From: Callipepla californica brunnescens
Lineage: Eukaryota > Chordata > Aves > Galliformes > Odontophoridae
Assembly (NCBI GenBank): GCA_023055505.1
Contig: JALIRH010000001.1
Location: forward strand, 120,625,723-120,689,722
Length of the DNA stretch: 64,000 nucleotides
Reading direction: 5' to 3'
Position numbers and translations under genes: made by a program. The notes beneath the pieces are model-generated. The model was not told the origin of the DNA, made no database searches, and was given only the letters and a program-made list of their open reading frames with translations. Of this stretch, positions 1 to 12,500 are shown piece after piece. Each line of letters opens with the position of its first letter. Within the stretch, counting starts at the first letter, position 1.

Positions 1-414
1 ATCACACAGTGTAGAAGGATATTGGTTACCTTGGAAAGGCAAAAAAAAAAAACATTTGGTTGTGAGATATGGGAGTTAGACAAATTCAACCTTGAAATAA
101 GATGCAGTTTTCTAGCACTAATTAAACATCTGAATGGCTTACCGGAGGAAGCGGTGGACTCACTGTAATCAGATGTCTTTGAAATATGAGATATCTTTCT
201 AAAAGACAGGATTTAACCCAGTTCTGGGGGAAAGCCTGTATGTATAGCAGATCAGAGTAGCCTTTGTGACCCTAAAGCACATTGTTGCAAATGTTCTACA
301 AAGCACTTTCAGTCTTGCGTTGGTACAGTTCAACCACACGTGTTGTCTGGTCTGAAATGCCATGGTTGTATGGAGGAGGGAAGTGGGATGGTTCAGTTTG
401 GAGAGGAGGAGGCT

Positions 415-655
415 AAGAGACTTTTGCTCTCTGCAGGTCCCAGGTGACAGCAATAGGACAAGAGGTGATGACCTGAAGTTGTGCCAGGGGAGGTTCAGGT
501 TGGATATTAGGAAACATTTCCTCTCAGAAGGAGTGGTAACGCATTGAAACAGGCTGCCCAGGGAGGTGGTGTCACCATCTCTGAAAAGGGTGGATGTGGC
601 ACTGAGGGACATGGTTAGTGGGCATGGTGGGGATGGATTGATGACTGGAAGGAAC
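415..655 (+). repeat. CR1 LINE fragment, sense, 5'-truncated
   Basis: It shows the CR1 3' region wording 'aggttcaggttggatattag' followed by 'ggctgcccagggaggtggtg'. It lacks a clean octamer tail and abuts an antisense CR1. Confidence 0.75.
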
Positions 656-895
656 TTTTGAAGGCCATCTAGTCCAACTCTCCTGCAATGAATGGGGACA
701 TCTATAGCTCCATCAGGTGCTCCAAGCCACATCCAGCCTGACCTTGGGTGTCTCCAAGGACAGGACATCCATGGCCTCTCTGAGTAAGCTGTTCCAGCAC
801 CTCACTACCCTTATTGTAAAAAACTTCTTCCTTCTAACCAGTCTAAGTCTCCCCTGATCTGCTTTAACTCTTGCTGTTCTCCGTGTCTCAGCCAA
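656..895 (-). repeat. CR1 LINE fragment, antisense
   Basis: Read on the plus strand it contains 'ggccatctagtccaactctc', 'ccacatccagcctgaccttg' and 'gttccagcacctcactaccc', the reverse complement of a CR1 3' end. Its 3' end faces that of the preceding sense copy. Confidence 0.8.
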
Positions 896-1937
896 AATTG
901 GCCTTTCAGTTTTCCAAGCTAACTAAATGTAGTGCTCTAAACATACTGTTATACGAACAGCTCAACTCCACTTCATCTCTTGAGGACCTGAATGGGTCCA
1001 AGGTGTCCATGACAAACCTCTCTGGTGTAATTCCCCCCAGCACACTGCATACAGGCCTGAAACACATTAATTGCAAAGCTCATCTGCAGGCAAGGCCTCA
1101 GCACTGCCATTGTACAGAACACTGTCCCGTGCATCTGTTCTTCAAACATTTCTCTGCTGTTTCCTGCAGAGACAACAGTTGCTTTCTGTCTTGCAGCTTC
1201 AGGTCCCCAAACACATTTCTGACATCTGAAATGAAGACGGTAATGAAGAGCTATGGGGCAGCTGGTTTGCCATCCTCTCACTACATTGTCTTTATAGTAG
1301 AAAACATTATTAATGTGTAGGAGATAATGACAACATTATATCTTCCTTGAAACTGTAATGGGTGCAGTACAGTTGGCTTGTTTTTCTTTTGTGTGTCCTT
1401 TTTTTCTAGGGTGTAGCTATGGATAACAATATTACACTTATACAGGTCTCTCTTCTGTGAACGGTATCTCAGATTCCATCTGAGATTTGACCTTCCAGAA
1501 TCCTACTGGCCTAATCAGCTGCAGCAAGTCGTTTTTTTAATGGGCAAATAAAATGTAATTAGTTCTTTTTCATTATCACTAGTCATCAAGAGAGAAGGCA
1601 GATGGGTAGATTTTGTGCCCGAGCTGATAAATTTTTGTGGCAATTTTGTGAGGAGTTATAAAGATGTAGAGATATCAGAACAGACAGAGGTAAGGATAAT
1701 GGATGGGGTTTTGGAAAGCACTTCTGCTAGTCTCCCATTATCATTAATGGCAGGTGCGGAGCACTTGTAGAAAAGGCTTACTGTGTGTGGAGCAGGTATT
1801 CCTCCCACTTTGACCCACACATAGACTGAAAGCTCTGGGAGCACTGAACAGGCTTTTTTTTTCTGGTTTTCTTTGTGAGGGTGGCTTGTCTTAATTTACT
1901 GTTTCCTTGACATAGAAAATACATGATCCTGACAATC

Positions 1938-2100
1938 TCAGAATCATAGAATGGCCTGGGTGGAAGAGACCTCAAAGAACATCCAGTACCAGCCCACCTT
2001 GCAGTGGGCAGAGTTGACACCCCCTAAATCAGCCCTTAGATCAGGTTGCCTAGGGTCCCATTTAGTGCCTGACAACTCCAAATCTCATCCCACTTCAGGA
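1938..2100 (-). repeat. CR1 LINE 3' fragment, antisense
   Basis: It begins with the inverted tail 'cagaatcatagaatggcctg' and continues 'gacctcaaagaacatccagt' and 'gatcaggttgcctagggtcc'. Confidence 0.82.
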
Positions 2101-3149
2101 GAAACCTACCCTCTCAGGACAGTTTTGTTCACCAAACACATTCATTTCTTGCCGAAGTTGTCAGTAGGCTGCTAGCTGTAAAAGGTGGCTTCTCTGAAGT
2201 ACAGAGCATCCAGCAACTACACTGAGGCCAACCATTCATTTCACATAAGTCTTTGAATAGCCATCACATGGTAACAATTTTCACTCACTATCAATCTATC
2301 TTGTTTGAACTGATGATTTGGAAAATCCCCAGAAAAAAAAAAAAAAAGAAGAAAAAAATCCAGTTCCCTTATCTGGTTTCAAGATCCACCTCAACTACAT
2401 GCGAACAACTTTTGTTACTAAGTGTGATGATGCCTCACCAAACCTATTCTTACCTTTTTTTTTTCTTTGTATTTACTTTCCTATCACTGCTTTTTACTAA
2501 GCTGTTTGCGATGGACAGTGGCATCCTAAAATGAACTGAGGATTGCTCCTGTGGTGACGAAAGATAGTATTGTTTGTGTGTTTGATGACTTGGCAGATGT
2601 GTAAATTCATTTTACTAGACTGCATTTGCAAGCTTTTTTCATGCATGTCCTTTGCTATTGTTAATTTCAATTTCTTGTTGCCAAAAATTCAAAATACGTG
2701 TCCTGAGAGTTTTAGGTTTCTTGGTTCTCTGTATCTGCACGAAATAACTATGACAAAAGCCAAAAGAGATTGAACGTTCCCAGCAAAATCTTTACCTTCT
2801 TACCTATCTAGCCAGGATCTCTACTGGGTTGGATGTGTAGATCTCTCTGTAGCCAGTGTTGATGCCATGGCTTTCTCCACTGTTGAGTCCTCCTGAAAGG
2901 ACTGTTAGCTTTAGTTTGATCTAGTTGGCCTGCTGTTTGTACAGGGAATAGGAACAGTGTATGAACATCATTGATCCATGAACAGAAAGAAAAAAGCAAG
3001 GACAAACTTGAAGGATCGTGGAGTCATCTCAATGGCCAAGAGGAGAAATGGTGTGTCTCAGAATCAACCTCAAATGTGGTTTCTTTAAATCCTGGTCTCG
3101 TTCATGTGTGTGTGCTTTCTCATATGCATACATGCTAATTGGTGTTTAT

Positions 3150-3222
3150 AGAAACAGAATCATTCAGGTTGGAACACACCACTAAGATCATCTTGTTCAG
3201 CTGTCAACCTATTTGATGCTCT
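3150..3222 (-). repeat. CR1 LINE tail fragment, antisense, degraded
   Basis: The wording 'acagaatcattcaggttgga' and 'actaagatcatcttgttcag' is a diverged inverted CR1 3' end. It lies about 150 nt upstream of exon 1. Confidence 0.6.
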
Positions 3223-3369
3223 TTTTGGAGTTTTAAGAGAAAATGTGTTACTCTATGCAAACGTAAAGTTCACGTTTCTCTACGTGTGCATTATAAAGGG
3301 TTCTTGCACCCTGAAATCTGCAATGCTCCGTGTTTCATTTGCTCTAAAATTTTCCTTGTCCTTCTGCAG

Positions 3370-3586
3370 ATGGCCTGGTGGATTGCATGGACCCAGACTG
3401 CTGCTTGCAACCACTGTGCCATGTCAATGCGCTGTGCCTGGGCTCCCCGGATCCCCTAGATATCATCCAGGAGACACAAGCACCCATCTCCCAGCAGAGC
3501 TTGCATTCATTCTACGATCGGATCAAGTTCCTGATTGGCAAAGACAGCACTCACATCATCCCAGGAGACAATCCCTTCGAAGGAGG
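3370..3586 (+). CDS. TENM4: TENM4 exon 1 of window: Cys-rich segment after the EGF repeats, entering the TTR-like domain
   Basis: The exon is 217 nt. It starts with the last two bases of a split Asp codon and ends with the first two bases of a Gly codon. It encodes [12 protein letters not shown], a calcium-binding-like acidic loop and Cys cluster typical of teneurins just after EGF 8, then [14 protein letters not shown] and [20 protein letters not shown]. The acceptor follows a pyrimidine tract ending in cttctgcag at 3361-3369. The donor is gtgagt at 3587-3592. The upstream exon must end in phase 1 (a lone G) to complete the Asp. Confidence 0.93.
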
Positions 3587-6500
3587 GTGAGTGAATTTTC
3601 ACTTTTCTTCAGTAGAAGTGTGATCCACTTGGCCACGGTAAGATGTGGAATGGCAAATTGCTTGAAAAGAAATAGTAGCAAGATTCAGAGAGGAGAAAAG
3701 GTCTCAAGGAAGTAGATGTGTGAAAAAAATCAGGGCTGATGTAATTCTGGTGGATGCCTCCTCATCTTCATTAGGACTCAGTGATCCTTATGGGTCCCTT
3801 CCACCTCAGAATATTCTGATTCAGGATGTTCTATGACACGTCTTTCCTTCTTTAATCTCAAGGAATAAAAGCCATTTATTCAGCATTTTCCAGATGTGAA
3901 CAGCAATGGCAGACTTTCTTCTGTGTTAAACAGAGGTTCGACAGCGCCAACAGAGAGGGAAACTAACACAGACTTTAAAATCTATGGCCTCCAGAAGCCT
4001 GGAGAAAACCTTACAGTCCAGGAAGGGCTGTTAGAGCATTATTTACATATCAGATGTCAACAAACAAGTGCAATATACATCGATTTCAATACTGAGACAT
4101 CCTTTTTCACTACATTCCTCATCAAGAGTTGGGAACTGGTAAATCTTATGTAGCTGCATATGTGCATTTTAGGCATTTGTTTAAGGATGTGTCTGTCTGC
4201 CAGGAGAAAACAGTCCCTTTAAAACCACGTCCTTGAATCAGGACACCACAATACATACTCTGGGGCATCAGTTTCTTAGATCGTTCATTGTCTGCTCTGA
4301 ATGTTGCCTTTCAGATGTGGTGACCCTGAGCCACGAGGTGTTTCTCGACACTCGCATTTGAACTCCACTGAATTCCACCCAGTCATTAACTGCTTACTTA
4401 CAGCTTTCCCACGCACAGCAGTGAATGGCTTGGCACTGAAACTATACAATCATCAGTTCCTGCGGGTAGTTATTTCAGTTCTTGCATCTCAGCAGGCCTC
4501 TCAGGCCCTTTGGGTGTAACCAAATGCTCTTACAAGGAGGGACATTGCCAGCATCCCATGGGTACCACCTCCCACGTATTGACACCTCCAGTGGTCTACA
4601 GGCTGACCTCGGATGTGAACCACTTGAAGGCATGCCAGTGTTGGGGAACTGGCCTAATGTGCTAGTTTCTCTGATTTGTCTTGCTGCCAAGCCCTTCATG
4701 AAAGCTAATGGCAGTGGTTCAGGTTAAGGCCAAACTCATTTTGTAGCGAACAGTCCAACGGTTTTCCTTTGCCAGCATTCCCAAGATTGCACATTCTGGG
4801 TACCGAACGGCCTAGGCTCTGGACTAAATGCTAGAACAGTGAATTCTGTGTTGTCAGTTGTAATATGTTGCTCTGAAATCAAGACAAGAAATACAAAATT
4901 GTTTGTACTCACAGTTTCACTTTCTGATATATTTAGGGTTGTAGTTTGTCAGTTGGAAGCCTTTCTGCAGTGGACTGTGGTATCAGGGCCATGTGTAACT
5001 GCCTTATTTGACAACTTATTTGATCACTAAAGTATTCCAGCAGCACATTTATTGGGTTTAACAGGTTTTTCTATGCAGCTAAAGAACAGTGGGAATCTAC
5101 ATGCATGTGTAACAGCAATTTGCAGCTTCTCTTTAAAGGCTACTTGCATTCAGCAGCACACAGAAGTTATGGGGAAAAATGGGGATTTCTCATTCCATAT
5201 TGAATTTGCTTCTGGGAGCGCCAGCAAAGAACCAGAAACATTGTCATTTAGGGCCTCATACATTCCTAAAAGATGTCCCTGTGTTTCATAGAGCGAATAG
5301 TAAAGTCTGTGTAGGAAGGAATTACATTCCCTCTGTAAACATCCTGCTAAATGTTCAGGATTCAGAAGGAGCATCTGCTAGCAGAAATGTTTATCTGGCT
5401 TATAGATTTCTAGAGCGAGGGAATGCAGAGATTCAAATCAATAGGAAGGGTTTTAATGATTGCTTTTCATTAACTACAGGGGAACTAATAAATGGAGCTC
5501 CTTGTTCTGTTTAACACAAAGAATTATACAGAGATAGTGATGATTGTTAAGGTTGCCATTCTTAAAATATCAGCATAGGATGTATATCACTAAATATGTT
5601 CTACAGGCTTACCACTGTCGTCTGTAATTGCATCTTTCAAGTTAAAAATCTGACTCATGGCAAGACTGGTTGCAAATAACAGTAGAAGACTGCAATAAAA
5701 TGTATATTATCCCACGGGACAGCACTGCAGCATGCAGTCTGGGTTTAGCGGCCTGCTGAGCTGCTAAAAATGACATTGCATTTTTGGGATATTATTCCAT
5801 TTCTGCTGCTGTGGTCCAAGAAGTCTTTTCCTTCTTGGTGCAGATCAAGACCGTGCACTGCTCAAAGAAACTGTGGGTGCCCCATCCCTGGAGGTGCTCA
5901 AGGTCAGGTTGGATGGGACCCTGGGCAGCCTGAGCTGGTGGAGGGCAACCAATGCACAGCAGCAGGGGTTGGAGCTCACTGATCATGGTATGACATCGTG
6001 GCTGATGTCATGCAGAGACACCAGTGCCATCTTTTAGATCAGAAATTTCACAAACCACACTCGTTAGGAAGGGGTCGTTACCACCACCACATCCTATTTG
6101 CATTCCTGTATGGCCTGTGCAGGAAAGGCAGCAGAGTGAAGATGACTGAATACGTATGCTTCAGAGATCCAGCTTAGGTATCCTTTAGAGAGAACAGCAG
6201 TACAGATCACCTAATGGATACAAATAAGTGAATGCCTCATGACAGCTAGCCTTTGAGTGAATTTATTATTGAATTACACTCCAGCTTTTTAAGAACAAGC
6301 TGAGCTGACAAGCTCTCTCACCACTGCAGAGGAAAAAGAAAGACAATGATAAATTACCCAGATGGATAAAGGTAAAGACCTTATCTCCTCCAAAATACCA
6401 GCAATTATATATTATTCATGTTTGGGAAGAAAAAATAATCATTGCCCATATTGAAATGAGTGTTTATGATGATAAAGCAAGGAGCTAAATTAAATTCTGA

Positions 6501-9500
6501 ATGCACAGAATGTCTTTCCACATCATTTTGATGAACAGATAACAAGTGCTCTTCTGCTACTTGATCGTTTGTGTATCGATTTTGAAACCACTTACTCTTG
6601 CTGTTTGCTTTTTGTTTTTAAGCCACCCTTAGTTGTCCATCACCGTAAGGAGCAGCACAAGATGCGGTGGTGTCAAGTTGTTGACTTTCAAGTAGGACAC
6701 CTGATATCTTTGTTCTCCCTTGAGGGATGGTGTCAGAAAATTGCAAGAACAGGCTGAAGTCCTGAGCACAGAGTTCTTTATGCAAAGTATCTGCAGAGGA
6801 TTAAATTATATGAGCAGAAAGGGTGGGTTTTTGTAAGGTATATTTGCAAAGAAGTCAAGTGATTTTTTAAAGCGAATGAGGTTTGTACCCCTTATTTTTG
6901 GCACAATTTGTGCATGTCTACTTGCTGCCAGAAGTATTAACCCATCCCAATTAAATGGGCAGCTAGAAGCAGCCTGCTGAAATACAAAGAGAGCAGGATC
7001 TGATCTCAGCTGCAAGAGCATCCTCTGATTGCCCTTAGATCAAAAGTAGAAAACATAGTGTTTTCATGGCTAAACTTTCCAGGCAGTATGGAATTTGTAC
7101 ATTCCCTCCACCTCCTTGTACCTCCGCATGGATAATGCACCGTACTGATCCAGCTGGAAAGGGAGCCCAAGGCAAGGAGTGGTACCTACGTTCCTGAACC
7201 TGGCTGTGAGAATGGGGTCACATGTTTCTGTATTTTAAACCAAGCTAACACAACATCTCTTCAAATCATCTCAGCTTTACCGTCTTCCAAGGGCATCCTT
7301 CTATTTTTGTTTCTTTCTGCTTAAATGAGCTACTTAAAATTGACAGATGACACCTTTATGAAATACAGGAGACCTAGCAGTTTTTCTTTTAGTAATTATT
7401 GCTCTCACACACAGGAAAGCATCTAAAACTTTGTTGTTGTTGTTGTTGTTTCAGTGTACAGGATATATATATGTATGTATGTGTCTTTTCAACGTTTGCC
7501 TTTTTCTTTTAATTTTAAATTATATAACATGGCATCATTTCAGCTCACAGTAATTTTGAGTTGAACCTGGAATTATTTCCATATGACAAATAAATGTATA
7601 ATATGCAGCTACCTACTTTTATTTTGGGGCATTTGCATCCCCAGGATTCTATGAAAGAACAGTTCCTGCCATTCTTTATGTTCCTTTTCTTCACACAGCA
7701 CCATCATAATGTCATCATATTCCCCTTTCATAGGTGGCAGGGAGAGGAAGTTCTGTGCACGTTCATTAGAGAAGCTGAAATTCAGTTTTTAACAAATATT
7801 TAAAATTACCGAGTATTTGTTACCAAGTGCACTTATACTGTATTTTCTAGGAACTTGGGCAAGAAAAAAAAAGTCATCCTTGAGGAATTATGAATTCATC
7901 TTTTCTGTGTTAGTGTACATTAAACTGTTGATTTCTCCACTCAGTGGGGGAAAAAAAATGTTCAAAACTGGAGGAATACTTAAAAAAATTCTGGTGTTAT
8001 ATGAAGGATAAGATAGCACGACACATATATGACCAACAAAACAGATGGGAAATGGAAAATACGAAGAGAAAAAGCAGAAATAAGGGCAGACCCAGCTGCC
8101 ACACTTAATTTGAGAGTTCTGGCCTTCAATGTGCAGATGGAGGCTCACGGTTCCCATGTCCATCGCCTTGGGAGACGCACCTGGATGATCTGTGCCTGGA
8201 GCCTGAGGGACCTTGAAGCTCTTGTCATGTCAGTGGACCTGGGAGCTTCAAAATTCCCAAACAGAAAAGCAAAACTTTCCTAACGAGTTAAGCACCTCCC
8301 AGATTATGAAGTTGCTGATGTGCACATTTGGCTTTTGGAGTCTAAACTGCGCTGCAGATGCTGATGTATTCTTTTGGATCTGGCACGTAGAGATTTGATT
8401 AATATTTATTCAATATTCAAGATATGTTCCCTTGAAACAAGCAGCCCATGTGCCCATTGTTTTATATTGCTCCTTAATAGACATGCTTGGCGTGATAGCC
8501 CTGAGCTGACTCAGTAGCTCCGTTCAATTTAATAACATCACTAGAAGCAGCGTATCCTGTTCGATGCAGTGATTTGATTATTTCATTATATCTCCTCCAA
8601 AGAAAATATCAGCTCATGGTTGTAATGATTCTCACGTGGCATTTGAACCCATTTATCCTTCAAAAAGTTGGAGCTTTCTGCCTCAAGGCTGCCACAAGTT
8701 TGGTAATCCATGCACAAACAGGACCGCTGGGGCACCCTCAGCCTTCTCAGCACAAAATCTGTTTTCCTGCCTCAAGCTGCCTGGGACAAGCTGATCCCAT
8801 TGGCTTTGCAGTGCTGGGGTGATGCTCTGCCACGCCAGATCAGCACTGGGCAGCAGCCTCGAGCTGTTGGATACAAACAGCTGAGTCCCACTGTGGTTGT
8901 CAACCATTTCCATCCATCAGGAAAAGTGTGTCCTCTGAGCGTGACATTTGCTTGCTAAATTTGTTAAAACTTCCCATATAGAGGATCAGTTTTAAAGCCC
9001 CAATCGTAAAATCTTTTCTATTTTATTGAATCCTTTTTTTTTCTTTCTTTCCTAATTCCTTTGGATCACCACAAAGCCATGGGAAGGGCTACGTGCAATT
9101 AAAGAGCTTTCCCCATGATCATCAAATGAGAGCTCATTTTATAATTAACCTGGCTATAATGTATTTCTTCTGTCCTGTTCAGTTTTACTTTCATGGTGCC
9201 TTCAGTTCAACTTTGGGTCTTCTGCAGAGCTGAATATGTCTCCATAGCTTATAAAATAAATACCAGCCATAAAATACTATAACACAGAACTAGTAACATC
9301 TCCAGACATTTTTTTTTTTCTTTTTTAGATGTCACAAATACATTATTCATCTCTGAAAGTTATTGCTCCATAAAGTCTTTACCTCTCATAGAAATAATGA
9401 TTATAGGATCCCTTCTGAAAAAAAATTATGAAATGAGCATAATTCAGCATTAGGTACCAAAATTATTCAGCATCTCCTGAGCTATTGAACCTGACGTGGA

Positions 9501-12500
9501 TTTTACTGATCTAACAGAATGAGGGCATGATTCTTTTCCCTGAAAGAAAACAGAAACTCATTGGTCATACTGAAGTGAAGGAAAGAACCATCAACTTTTA
9601 AAGCACTTTTAAGCCAACCACCTTGTGAGTAAAGGGATTTTGCACTGAAGCTTCGTAGCAAAGCACAGCCCAACTTTGTAGGCGTTGTCTCTCCTATAAA
9701 ACACTGTTCTAAAATACTTCCGCATTACAGGTGGAGCCTGCTTAATAATTTTGCAGACCAGCATCATTGTCTTTTCATTTCCTCCTTGCCAAACATCTTT
9801 CCCGCATGTATATCCTCCCACCTTTCAATTATGTCTCAGCTGAAAACTCTCAGGATGCAGAACCAGTGGGTCAACAAGGCACGGAGATGCAAGATGGTTT
9901 GAATGGCAGAAGTGGCAGTTCTGTCTAACAGTGACCACACTGCTTGGCTGATGGGAGAGGCAGACTCTGCCTTTGTCTTCCTCCTTCTGTCCCTTGAGTA
10001 ATGAGGCAGACACTCCATAGGTTTCTTAGAGATGGTTATTCACAGTGAGAGATGCACACAGTGAGGAGCTGGAGAAACTGAACTGCAGTCACAGAACAGA
10101 GCCCAGTCAGGGATACATCAAAAATCAGGCAAAGGAGACCCACTGTTTTGATACCGTTGAGTTAAACTTTACCAAAATAGACGAAGATGATAAAATCTGC
10201 TTCTGGAGGTGTTATTATAAATCTTGATTCATGAGTGCTTTCCTCCTATACTTTGAATGCCATCTTCATTAGCCACGGTCATATAGACTTTACGTTCCTT
10301 TTTGCCCCGTCCTTCTTCAGACAATTTAAGTGGCATGCTCTTGTTCGAGCATTTCGTTCAGCTGGCTGTACTGTTTGTTTTGTCAAATATCCAAGAGACT
10401 GCTGAGGGTTTCTTGAAAAAGGTTAACAATTAAAGTCCGTACGCACAAAAGGAGCATCTCCTGGTCTTCAGTAATGGGACCTCATCAAGAGCTTCATTGA
10501 GCAGGTTAAGCAAACAGAGCAGATCCTCTGTCTTGCTGCAAGCAAGGTAGCATTGACTTTCTTTTACCGAACCTGGTCAGAGCTCTCCTAAACTTTGCTC
10601 TTTGTCATCCAGTGTTTTTCTCCTGGGTCTTTTAGATTTCTCAGATGGTTGAGTGACAGGATCTGTTGCAAGCCACGACTGCCAGAGCCACTTTAGCAGA
10701 TCCGTGGTTTGGACTTGCTTGAATACTAACACATTCAGTCCTGTGTCAGACTGACAGGGGCATTCTGGTGCTCCACTTATTAGCACATTCTCTGCTGAAT
10801 CCAATTCACGATTTCTATCCTCGCTGACCAACATGTGCCAAAGCCTTTCAGAAGCTCTCTTGTGTTATCCGTGGGGGTGATGGAGTCTTCCTCAATGGCT
10901 GCTCTTTAATTTAATTTTATTTTTTTCCTTCTTTAACAAAAAAGCTTTTGCCAGGATCTTTTCCATTCTTTTTTTCTAACTTCAGCTCTTTAGTTCGGAT
11001 GATGTCTAGATCAGCAGAGGAGTTTCCAATTTAATCTTTTCCTACTGAAGAACCTAGAAAGGAATTAACTTAGTTCTAGACAAGACTATCAGGAGATGTT
11101 TTGGCCCAGTTAAGAAGCAAGTGGGCAGAGCTTTCTTTCCAGACAGAGCTTTTTTTGCAGACAGTTTTTGAAGGGGATACTGCCACAAGCAATAAACTTG
11201 AAGGTCTGTATGTTCTGCAGTTTTTTTTTCTTCCTTTGTCCTTCATCTGTCAACTCAGGCATTCTCTGTGTGTCCATGTGTTTGATCATGATGCCCTTAG
11301 CTTTTACCTGGCATCCTACCAATTTTTCTGTCTATCCAGTACCAGACAGCCCTGAGGTTGTTTGAATTGAGACAGGTGCATTCAACCCAACATGGCCAGG
11401 GTGTTATTAACAAACAAAAAAGTAGCAGTAGCTAAAGCCACCAGACTGTGTTTGTGACAAACAACTGCAACCATCGTTATTTATCGGGAATGTTTCCCAG
11501 AATGTTACAGATGAAGTACCTTGAAAATGTTGAAATCCTTATGCAAACAAATAGCAAATAGCTACAATTATCCTTTTCATGTCCCTGGAAGGAGATGTAC
11601 CTCAGTTCTAATTTTCCAGGTCGAATAACTAGTATATGTCCACATGATCTGATATGTCCTGTGTTGCACAGGAGTTCTGTAGCAACCAGCCCATGGCAGA
11701 GGGTTGGAACTGGGTGGGGTTTAAGGTCCATTCCAACTCAAACCACTCTATGATTTTATGATTCTAAGAAATAATTTCCTAGATTCTCACTCCGCGTGCT
11801 TTAGTAAAGGTTCATCCTGAGCAGAAGGACAACTTTCCAGAATGCCTATCCCAGAAAAAAGTGAAGTGGTAGATAAGATCAAAGAGATGAAAAGATTTAT
11901 GGCAGCAAATTAAAATACTTCTTTCGAATAACTTGGCTGAAGCTGGCTAAGAGTAATGATAACTATTCCCATACATCTGAAATCTTTGAAGGAGAAGGCA
12001 CAATGTGTTCAGGAGGAAATATTTTGAGGCGCTGAGGAAATTTATTGGGGTGAGCTTTCCCCTTGGCACCTATTCTCATTCAAGGAAAGAATATACATTT
12101 CTTCCACCAGCAAAAAAAGAAAAGATTTAAGATGTGTAGAATTTTCTTTCCACAATGAAAAAAATGTTCAGCAAAAGCAGTATTTTTGCCTATTTCTCAG
12201 TGCCAAGCACAGTGTCAGCAGAAAACATCTATGAATAAGAACTGTTGGAATGGCCATTGTCTAAGTTATGAGACATTGGGTCAGAGTCAGTATTAAAGAC
12301 AAATCTTTAATAAGAAATCTGAGATGGCTTTTGGGGAATTATCTTTTCTGGCTTCTGTTCTGAAACTCTTCATGTCTGCTTGCATTTTGTAGAAAGGTAA
12401 AACAGCCTATCAAACTTTCTTCATATCTGAGCAATGGAAAAATAAAGGTATCAGTACATCCTGTCTACTGGATTCCTGTCTACTACTGTGCCCCAGCTCT

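Larger units (their letters stand above)
1..3369 (+). other. TENM4: TENM4 intron (3' part), upstream of the first exon in the window
   Basis: No EGF-type cysteine pattern or other teneurin exon is visible here. The stretch holds a tail-to-tail CR1 pair near 400-895, a CR1 fragment at 1938-2100, a degraded one at 3150-3222, a poly-A tract at 41-51 and an A-rich tract at 2333-2357. The segment 900-1300 is open on both strands but resembles nothing I recognise. Confidence 0.85.

Noticed and set aside
871..1320. 149-codon plus-strand ORF
   Set aside because: It starts inside an antisense CR1 fragment, has no family resemblance, and the opposite strand is open over much of the same stretch, so it looks like chance or repeat-derived openness.
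10577..10834. Minus-strand 85-codon ORF and many similar 60-100-codon ORFs across the introns
   Set aside because: These are at the length expected by chance in AT-balanced intron, without conserved motifs or splice signals.
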